From positions 1-19,663 of the forward strand of contig JBCDBY010000046.1 of NCBI GenBank assembly GCA_039182715.1: a DNA stretch of 19,663 bases, written 5' to 3'. This DNA comes from JBCDBY01 sp039182715. GTDB taxonomy: Bacteria > Planctomycetota > PLA2. Both the position numbers and the translations under genes were made by a program. Under the pieces are notes generated by a model. The model was not told the origin of the DNA. It saw nothing but the letters and a program-made list of their open reading frames with translations, and ran no database searches. Of this stretch, positions 14,619 through 19,663 are shown one piece after another (within the stretch, counting starts at the first letter, position 1; every line of letters begins with the position of its first letter).

Positions 14619-17441
14619 ATGAGACTGGGTTGGATTCTGATTCTCGCGACGGCGGTCCATGCGGAGCCGATCGACGTCGCGTTGCGCTGGGCGCACGACT
14701 GGAGAAGCGGCTACGCCGAAGACCAGTACCGTCTCTACCCGAAGGCGCCCGACAATGCGGTCACGCCGGAGGACGAGGACGGGAGCCTCCTCTATCTCGA
14801 GCTCGAGATCGCGCCGGAGCGCCGGCTGCTGGCAGCGGTCAAACGCGAGAAGGAGGCCGTCCGCATCCAGGTCGATCTCGATCTCGACGGCGACCTGAAG
14901 GAGGAAGAGCCGGTCGAGATGGAGCGCGACGAGGATCGCCACCACGCCCGCCTGACGCTGACGCTGCGCGAGGGCGAATCGACCCTGTCCGTGCCGGTCC
15001 GCTTCGTCGTGCGCGAAGACAAGATCTGGGTGCGTCTGCAGGCGCACCGGCAGGGAGACGCGGTGCTCGGAGGCCGTCGCCGCCGCATCGTCCTGCTCAG
15101 CGGAACGCCCGATCTGCGCTTCGACGACGAGGACCAGGACGCGATCTACATCGATCTCGACGGCGACGGTCGCATCACTCGCGGGCGCAACTCCCATGAA
15201 CGCGTGCGTCCCGGTGAAGCGTTCCGGGCGGGCCGCCGCGGTTTCGCGCTCTCCCTCCTCGACCCGAGCGGAGCGCGCATCCGGTTCACGTCGGTCGATC
15301 CGGTGCCGAAGCCGCGCGCGCGACCGTGGCCGAAGCCGCCGGGGCAACCCGGCGACGAGCGGCGCCGCACGTACTACTCGACTTCCACCGAAGACAAGTC
15401 CCTCAAGCAGTTGATCAGCGAGTACGAGCAGTCCAAGAACCCCAACAACTCCCTGGGGCTCGGCTCGATCTTCGGCGCCGACTTCGAGCTGCGACAGATC
15501 GGCGGCATCGGCTCCGCGGATTCGGTGCGGTTCCTCGTCAAGGTCGCGCGGAAGGAGGAGCAGGAAAGTCTGCGTGAAGCCGCCGCCGAGGCGCTGGGCA
15601 ATACGAAAAACGTGCGCCGCGCCTCGATCGTCGCGCAGGCGATTCGCAAGGAGTCGGACCCGAAAATCGCGCGGGCCCTGCTCGGCGCCCTCGCGGCGAT
15701 GGGCGACCCGAGTCGCGAGGAGCTCTACCTCGAGCTGCTCTCCACGACGCGGCTGGACGAGATCCGCGCCTATTGCGCCGACAACTATGCGTGGCGTACG
15801 CCCGCCAACCGCGCCCGTCTGCTCGAGAACATGGGCCGCTACAAGCGCGTCGAGGCGGAGTTTCACGCCTATCGCGCGGCGACGCGCTTTGCGAAGAAGG
15901 CGCCGGCGAAGGCGACGCTCGACCGCGCGCTGGAGGCGAAGGAGGCGCGCCTGCGTCTGCTGGCGCTGCGCGACCTCTACTTCCTCGGCATACGGGATAC
16001 GCGTCCCGAGATCGCCACGTTGCTCGCCGAAGCGAAGAAGAAGCGCCGCCTGAAGCCCGCCATGGCAAGCACCGCGATCGAGATGCTGGGACTCGACGCG
16101 GCGCCGTCGGACATCGCGCTGCTCTTCTCGCTGGTGCCATACGCGGCGCTCGAAGGACGACACGACCTGATCGACATGCTGTCGATGGTGCGCGAGCCGG
16201 AGACGCTCGAAGCGATCCGCGGGCACCTGCGCGACAAGCAGGAGTCGACCCGCGAACTCGCCGTGCGCGTCCTCGCGCGCATCCCCGATCCGGTCCATAC
16301 GGAACTCCTGGTCGCGCAACTCGGCAAGGAGCGGGTGCCGAAGGTCCAGCTCACGCTCGTCACGCAGCTCGGTCGGTTGGGATCCGGCGAGGCGACCACC
16401 CCGCTCGTCAAACTGGCGCAGGGCGCGCGGCGCAAGCCGGAGCTCAAGGAAGCGACCGTGATCGCGCTGGCGCGCATCGGCTTCGACCACAAGCCGGTGG
16501 CGCGCTACTTCCAGCAGCAGTTTCGCGCGAAGGCGTGGGTCGTCCGACTCGACGCGGTGGACGCCGTCGCACGCTACGGCGACGCCACGGCGATTCCCTT
16601 CCTGACCGGAGCGCTGGAGGACGGCGAGTGGCGCATCCGCGTCGCGGCCGCCCAGGGGCTGGGGCGCGTGCGGCACAAGACGGCGATCTCACCGCTCATC
16701 GCGCACCTCGAGGAGGAGCAGGACAAGCGGGTGCGCCGCGCCGTCGCCGAGGCGCTCTTCCGCACGACCGGCCAGCACCTCTACGACATGCACGACCTCT
16801 GGATCCAGTGGTGGTCGCGGAACCACTCCGGGTTCCGGGTGCCGGCCGCCGTGCCGACGAAGAAGAAGGGGAAGGGCGGAGAGCGCCGCACGGTGGCGAG
16901 CTTCTACGGCGTCCCGGTCGACTCGGAGCGCGTCGCCTTCGTGATCGACCGGTCCGGCTCGATGGGCGGCGGCTTCTCGTTCGGCGCCAACGGCGAGCTG
17001 GAGCAGTCGAAGAAGACGGATCTCGACAAGGCGATCGAGCAGACCATTCGCGTCTCGGAGAAACTCAAGGACGGCTCGCACATCAACGTAATCTTCTTCG
17101 AGACGGGCGTGCAGCAGTGGTCCGACAAGCTGGTCAAGCTCACGCCGGGCACGCGGCGCAAGCTGCGAAACTACCTCGAGCGGCAGCAGCCGGGTGGGTC
17201 CACCAATCTCTACGGCGGGCTCGTGAAGGCGATGAGCATGCGCGACGTCGACACGATTTACCTGCTCTCGGACGGGTCGCCGACCGAGGGGAAGTACACG
17301 GAGGACGAGGACGTCCTGCGCGAGATCGGCAAACTCAACAAGCGCCTGCGCATCCAGATCCACTGCATCGCGCTCGGCTTCCGCTCCGACCTGCTCGAGA
17401 AGCTCGCCGCGCAGACCGGCGGCACGTACGTGCAGAAGTAA
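14619..17441 (+). CDS. Secreted HEAT-repeat protein with C-terminal VWA domain
   Basis: A 940-aa protein. The start at ATG 14619 is supported by GAGGTG 8 nt upstream and a signal peptide MRLGWILILATAVHA. A beta-rich N-terminal domain (about 20-235) holds two Asp-rich loops, DLDLDGD (near 90) and DEDQDAIYIDLDGDGRITRG (about 168-187), the latter like an EF-hand/dockerin calcium loop. A Pro-rich linker follows, then HEAT-type helical repeats at about 285-735 (IARALLGALAAMGDP, STRELAVRVLARIPDP, WVVRLDAVDAVARYGDATAI, WRIRVAAAQGLGRV). The VWA domain (about 762-940) has a complete MIDAS: Asp777-x-Ser779-x-Ser781 (DRSGSM), Thr862 (GGSTN) and Asp885 (SDGSPTEG). It probably works as a metal-dependent binding scaffold in the periplasm. 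The partner is unknown. Confidence 0.9.
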   Translation: MRLGWILILATAVHAEPIDVALRWAHDWRSGYAEDQYRLYPKAPDNAVTPEDEDGSLLYLELEIAPERRLLAAVKREKEAVRIQVDLDLDGDLKEEEPVEMERDEDRHHARLTLTLREGESTLSVPVRFVVREDKIWVRLQAHRQGDAVLGGRRRRIVLLSGTPDLRFDDEDQDAIYIDLDGDGRITRGRNSHERVRPGEAFRAGRRGFALSLLDPSGARIRFTSVDPVPKPRARPWPKPPGQPGDERRRTYYSTSTEDKSLKQLISEYEQSKNPNNSLGLGSIFGADFELRQIGGIGSADSVRFLVKVARKEEQESLREAAAEALGNTKNVRRASIVAQAIRKESDPKIARALLGALAAMGDPSREELYLELLSTTRLDEIRAYCADNYAWRTPANRARLLENMGRYKRVEAEFHAYRAATRFAKKAPAKATLDRALEAKEARLRLLALRDLYFLGIRDTRPEIATLLAEAKKKRRLKPAMASTAIEMLGLDAAPSDIALLFSLVPYAALEGRHDLIDMLSMVREPETLEAIRGHLRDKQESTRELAVRVLARIPDPVHTELLVAQLGKERVPKVQLTLVTQLGRLGSGEATTPLVKLAQGARRKPELKEATVIALARIGFDHKPVARYFQQQFRAKAWVVRLDAVDAVARYGDATAIPFLTGALEDGEWRIRVAAAQGLGRVRHKTAISPLIAHLEEEQDKRVRRAVAEALFRTTGQHLYDMHDLWIQWWSRNHSGFRVPAAVPTKKKGKGGERRTVASFYGVPVDSERVAFVIDRSGSMGGGFSFGANGELEQSKKTDLDKAIEQTIRVSEKLKDGSHINVIFFETGVQQWSDKLVKLTPGTRRKLRNYLERQQPGGSTNLYGGLVKAMSMRDVDTIYLLSDGSPTEGKYTEDEDVLREIGKLNKRLRIQIHCIALGFRSDLLEKLAAQTGGTYVQK

Positions 17442-17479
17442 CGAGCTGTGCGGGGCGGATTTCCCAGCCGTCCGCCAGC

Positions 17480-17616
17480 CAGTACGGTGCGATGGTGTTC
17501 CGTCGTGATCCTCGCGCGGCGCGAACTCAGACTCGAGTTGGACCAGGCGACGCGCCAGCGCGATCGAGCCGTTCCGCTCATCTGGCACCACGGCGGGAGA
17601 CTACGGCACCGCATCT
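17480..17616 (-). repeat. 137-bp inverted-end element, copy 1
   Basis: It begins AGTACGGTGC near 17481 and ends GGCACCGCATC at 17615, with 30-bp ends that match as inverted repeats at about 19 of 30 positions. It aligns without any gap to 18901-19037 over 137 bp, with about 104 identical positions; CCGTCGTGAT and GCGATCGAGC are fully conserved. It lies just after the HEAT-VWA gene. Its right end contains the stop codon of the 187-aa gene. Confidence 0.7.
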
Positions 17617-18164
17617 CCCGTACATCCAACAAGCATCGCCAAGATCTCGTCATCGGTGTAGATCGCGAAGTCTGGTCCCATGAAGTGTTCCACCTGCATC
17701 GCCATCTGAAATGCATGACGACCTCCGAAGCGGAGTCCGATCAACCAATGTGACACGTACGCAGACATTCGCGCTTCAATCAGTTCTTCCCGAGTGGGCG
17801 CCTGCTCCCGGACTAACAGTGAATACCCAAACACCAACACGCCGCCAATCAGTTGAACTTCCTTGGGCCGGAGGACGAGATCGTTCTTCCGCCACGAACC
17901 AAGCCGAGAACGCATCACGTTCAGAATCCGGGGCAAGGGCGCCGTGTTGGACGCGGCCATGCGAGCCTCCGCAAGCTCTTCTCGACCAATGGAGTCGAGA
18001 GCCACCGGAATCAAAGCACACGTTTCTCGAAGTCTCCTCAGCCGTCCGCCCTTGTAGTACCGGACGAGGGGACTCCAATCAGCACCGATCGCGCGATCAA
18101 TGGACCGCTCCAATCGCCGAAGAGTGCACGTCAGGCTGAGCGCGAGCGCCTCGGATAGCTTCAA
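17601..18164 (-). CDS. Hypothetical 187-aa protein in the accessory block
   Basis: The frame starts at TTG 18164, with GTGGAG 7 nt upstream. It is open through a lower-GC stretch and has an unbroken, protein-like composition, mostly helical: LTCTLRRLERSIDRAIGAD, RLRRLRETCALIPVALDSIG, RPKEVQLIGGVLVFGYSLL, ELIEARMSAYVSHWLIGLRF, DDEILAMLVG. I do not recognise the family. There is no clear signal peptide, and the hydrophobic stretch LIGGVLVFGYSLL is short for a membrane segment. The last codons and stop (GDAVP-stop) come from the end of the 137-bp element at 17480-17616, so the natural C-terminus may have been replaced. It is bracketed by inverted element copies on both sides. Confidence 0.6.
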   Translation of the reverse strand: MKLSEALALSLTCTLRRLERSIDRAIGADWSPLVRYYKGGRLRRLRETCALIPVALDSIGREELAEARMAASNTAPLPRILNVMRSRLGSWRKNDLVLRPKEVQLIGGVLVFGYSLLVREQAPTREELIEARMSAYVSHWLIGLRFGGRHAFQMAMQVEHFMGPDFAIYTDDEILAMLVGCTGDAVP

Positions 18165-18230
18165 TGGGATGCTCCACGAGCGGCCGGGCCTACCGTCTGG
18201 CTACCTGACCGCTCTTTTGCATGCGCGGGT

Positions 18231-18370
18231 CCATACGGTGCCATAGCTGTCCACCGTCGCACTGGCCGAGCGCTTTCGCCCCGTCGCGCCAACGCGCCAT
18301 TGAGTCACCTCCCTCGTTGAGGGACCCCGCTTGCCGAATCATCACGGCGGAAAGATCTGGCATCGTGCTG
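18231..18370 (+). repeat. About 140-bp inverted-end element, copy 2 (opposite orientation)
   Basis: It starts CCATACGGTGCCATAGCT (18231) and ends CACGGCGGAAAGATCTGGCA then TCGTGC. The ends match as inverted repeats at roughly 18 of 28 positions. In plus orientation its sequence aligns with the copy at 18901-19037 read on minus. Its right half (from 18290, CAACGCGCCAT) aligns at about 75% over 80 bp with 19092-19172. The flanks 18165-18230 and 18371-18484 show no gene or other feature. Confidence 0.65.
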
Positions 18371-18484
18371 CATTCTGTTCTCCACAGCTTGCGTACGCGC
18401 GGAAACTCGACGTCGGGCCCAACGATCCGGGCGTCGGATCAACTTTGGCGTGGACACGCCGGTTCGTAGGCAAGACACCTACCG

Positions 18485-18826
18485 TTACTGAACTCTCACA
18501 CCGTCCAGTTCAATCTCAACCCGGCCGTTCAAAATGGTCGCTGTCAACTCTAGGTCCAGATCAGATCGGCCTTCCTCCCGAGTCCACAGCGGAGTCGTCA
18601 TGGACCAAGTCGGGACCGATGCGTTTTCAACAGCTACGAGTTCCACGAGTTCCTCAGCACCCGGAGGCGGTGAAACGACTTCTCGGCCATACTCGCGAAT
18701 CGCCCGAGCGAGTTCCGCCGCAGTTATCCGCGAAGACCTGGGCCGAGCCACCGCCGCCTGGTAGTCACCCTGGGCGATGAGATTGAGCAGCTCTTTAGAC
18801 GACTCCCAAAGGGATTGACGGTTCAC
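18485..18826 (-). CDS. Small DUF7668-like protein
   Basis: A 113-aa protein starting at GTG 18826 with a good RBS, GAGGGG, 8 nt upstream. The N-terminal half is helical (SLWESSKELLNLIAQGDYQA, ELARAIREYG). The C-terminal half carries PLWTREEGRSDLDLELTA followed by RVEIELDGVRVQ, which I recall as the conserved core of the DUF7668 family. The function is unknown; small families of this kind often occur as orphan or immunity-type genes in variable loci, but nothing here shows that role. No partner toxin is seen. It lies between element copies at 18231-18370 and 18901-19037. Confidence 0.75.
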   Translation of the reverse strand: MNRQSLWESSKELLNLIAQGDYQAAVARPRSSRITAAELARAIREYGREVVSPPPGAEELVELVAVENASVPTWSMTTPLWTREEGRSDLDLELTATILNGRVEIELDGVRVQ

Positions 18827-18900
18827 GTTCAGTTCCCCTCTTTGCGGCGGTTGCCCGGAATCCGGGTCGGCGTGTTCCGGCCAGCCCCGATACTAGCAAC

Positions 18901-19037
18901 GAATACGGTGCCATCGCTTTCCGTCGTGATTGTCGCGCCGCGGGAGTTCAGGCTTCAGTTGTACAAGGTGGCACGCTGGCGCGATCGAGCCGCTTCGCTC
19001 ATCTGGCACAACGGCGGAGAGCTTTGGCACCGTATCC
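18901..19037 (-). repeat. 137-bp inverted-end element, copy 3
   Basis: The ends are AATACGGTGCCATCGCTTTC (from 18902) and GAGAGCTTTGGCACCGTATC (to 19036). The two 30-bp arms match as inverted repeats at 22 of 30 positions, and several of the other pairs are purine or pyrimidine transitions. It aligns gaplessly with copy 1. It sits 74 bp upstream of the DUF7668-like gene. A short open frame across it (about 62 codons) reads as protein but is judged non-coding. Confidence 0.75.
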
Positions 19038-19091
19038 ACGCTCATCTGATGTGATGGCGGGATTCTGTGGCACCGAGTCACACAGTCGGGT

Positions 19092-19175
19092 CAACGCGCC
19101 ATAGAGTCATCTCCCGCACTCAGAAACACGGCTTGCCCGATCCCCACGGCGGAAAGTTGTGGCACCGTATCAACC
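19092..19175 (+). repeat. Partial inverted-end element, copy 4 (right half)
   Basis: It matches the right half of copy 2 from CAACGCGCCAT onward (about 60 of 80 positions) and ends in CACGGCGGAAAG...GTGGCACCGTATCA. The left half of a full copy is not recognisable upstream (19038-19091), where only a lone GTGGCACCGAGT at 19068-19079 recalls the end motif. It is probably truncated against copy 3. Confidence 0.6.
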
Positions 19176-19190
19176 CGTGGCACCGTATCA
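19159..19190 (+). repeat. Tandem duplication of the element end (14-bp direct repeat)
   Basis: GTGGCACCGTATCA occurs at 19159-19172 and again, identically, at 19177-19190, with the 4-bp spacer ACCC. The second copy is an extra element end outside the partial copy 4. It lies 32 bp upstream of the plus-strand gene start at 19223. Confidence 0.8.
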
Positions 19191-19222
19191 GCGGGCGTTT
19201 CGCGCGAAGGAGATAGCAGGAC

Positions 19223-19663
19223 ATGAAGCTCTGGGTGGGAATACTGACGTTGCTGACCGTCGCGAATCTCGTGATCAGCTTGCGCCCTTCTGAGCCCGGG
19301 CTGGCGGAATCGCCGTGGTCGGGGGGGATTCGTGCGGGCACGTTCGAGTTGACCGAGCCGCTTCGCCTCCGCTTTGTGAGTGACTCCGGCAGGCACGTCA
19401 CCGTGGTCGAGTTCTCGGCTGGCGGCGTGGTGGTCTGGAGCCAAGATGCGACCAAGGAGCTCAAGGAGGGATATGCACGGAATCTCCTCCATCTCTCACC
19501 GCTCGGCATCCAGCAGTTCGGCAGTAGGAAGCTCGACGTGAACACCGGATGGATGACTGGGGGCAACTACGTCTGGCTCACTTCCGGCGCGCTCCACATG
19601 ACGGCCGCGGAGGGATCTGCGTTTCTCAGCATGACGGATGGGGGAGCGTCGCTCGAGTTGCGC
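19223..19663 (+). CDS. Partial gene: membrane-anchored protein of unknown function, cut by the window edge
   Basis: An open frame of 147 codons from ATG 19223 to the window end. AAGGAG lies 10 nt upstream (19207-19212). The N-terminus MKLWVGILTLLTVANLVISL is a signal anchor or uncleaved membrane segment. The following part is beta-rich and soluble: GIRAGTFELTEPLRLRFVSD, HVTVVEFSAGGVVVWSQ, and near the end GALHMTAAEGSAFLSMTDGG. The short alternating strands recall proteins with repeated beta-hairpin units (SMTDGGASLELR), but I cannot name a family. GC content is higher again, which suggests a return to core-type sequence after the repeat block. Confidence 0.72.
   Translation, partial: MKLWVGILTLLTVANLVISLRPSEPGLAESPWSGGIRAGTFELTEPLRLRFVSDSGRHVTVVEFSAGGVVVWSQDATKELKEGYARNLLHLSPLGIQQFGSRKLDVNTGWMTGGNYVWLTSGALHMTAAEGSAFLSMTDGGASLELR

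Noticed and set aside
17711..18158. Plus-strand frames opposite the 187-aa gene
   Set aside because: No RBS and low-complexity Ser/Arg/Pro composition; the minus frame has an RBS and helix-like hydrophobic periodicity.
18893..19081. A 62-codon minus-strand frame over copy 3 (VVPDERSGSIAP...) as a real gene
   Set aside because: The same peptide-like reading appears in the other copies with stops or frame shifts, and DNA identity (76%) is higher than protein identity (about 54%), so it reflects the repeat and not protein selection.
17480..19190. The repeats as integron attC sites with gene cassettes
   Set aside because: The size and hairpin shape fit, but I found no paired RYYYAAC and GTTRRRY core sites at the element ends, the genes between are not followed by one-way sites, and no integrase gene is in the window.

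Overview
The window is high-GC bacterial chromosome with long intact genes. It then passes at about 17.45 kb into a visibly lower-GC accessory block. The gene content suggests a member of the Planctomycetota or a related free-living phylum: large secreted beta-helix lipoproteins with FN3, Big_5-like and PPC-type modules, a TIGR03790-type exported protein, and a secreted HEAT-repeat plus von Willebrand A (VWA) protein. This placement is inference; no rRNA or other phylogenetic marker is present.

Layout. 1-3759 (minus): a large parallel beta-helix lipoprotein whose stop codon overlaps, as ATGA, the start of a partial membrane-anchored protein that runs off the left edge. 3849-4424 (minus): a small TPMT-like methyltransferase. 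4475-5050 (plus): a small FHA-domain protein with a C-terminal membrane anchor. 7964-5001 (minus): a tight operon of three GT4-type glycosyltransferases with overlapping ends, probably assembling a surface glycan; its last gene overlaps the FHA gene tail to tail by 50 bp. 8042-9571 (plus): an intact histidine ammonia-lyase with no other hut gene beside it. 12457-9800 (minus): a TIGR03790-type secreted protein with a TPR-like insert. 13341-12676 (minus): a small lipoprotein. 14551-13538 (minus): a YpdA-like FAD oxidoreductase. 14619-17441 (plus): a secreted HEAT-VWA protein.

Two repeat systems stand out. (1) In the 9.5-13.6 kb stretch, four gene 3' ends are followed at once or within about 20 nt by a purine-rich repeat read in the sense direction, with an 8-nt period close to C-R-C-R-G-A-R-A. 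One of these forms a 150-bp nested palindrome. (2) From 17.48 to 19.19 kb there are three full copies and one partial copy of a roughly 137-bp element with inverted ends (ATACGGTGCCA / TGGCACCGTAT). Neighbouring copies point in opposite directions and bracket small orphan genes: an unknown 187-aa protein and a DUF7668-like protein. A third, partial plus-strand gene starts just after the last copy. The stop codon of the 187-aa gene lies inside one element end. This cassette-like block is the best candidate for something undescribed.

The genes do not form one pathway. The clear functional unit is the glycosyltransferase operon; the rest are mainly envelope or periplasmic proteins. No tRNA, rRNA, CRISPR array, recombinase or transposase was seen.
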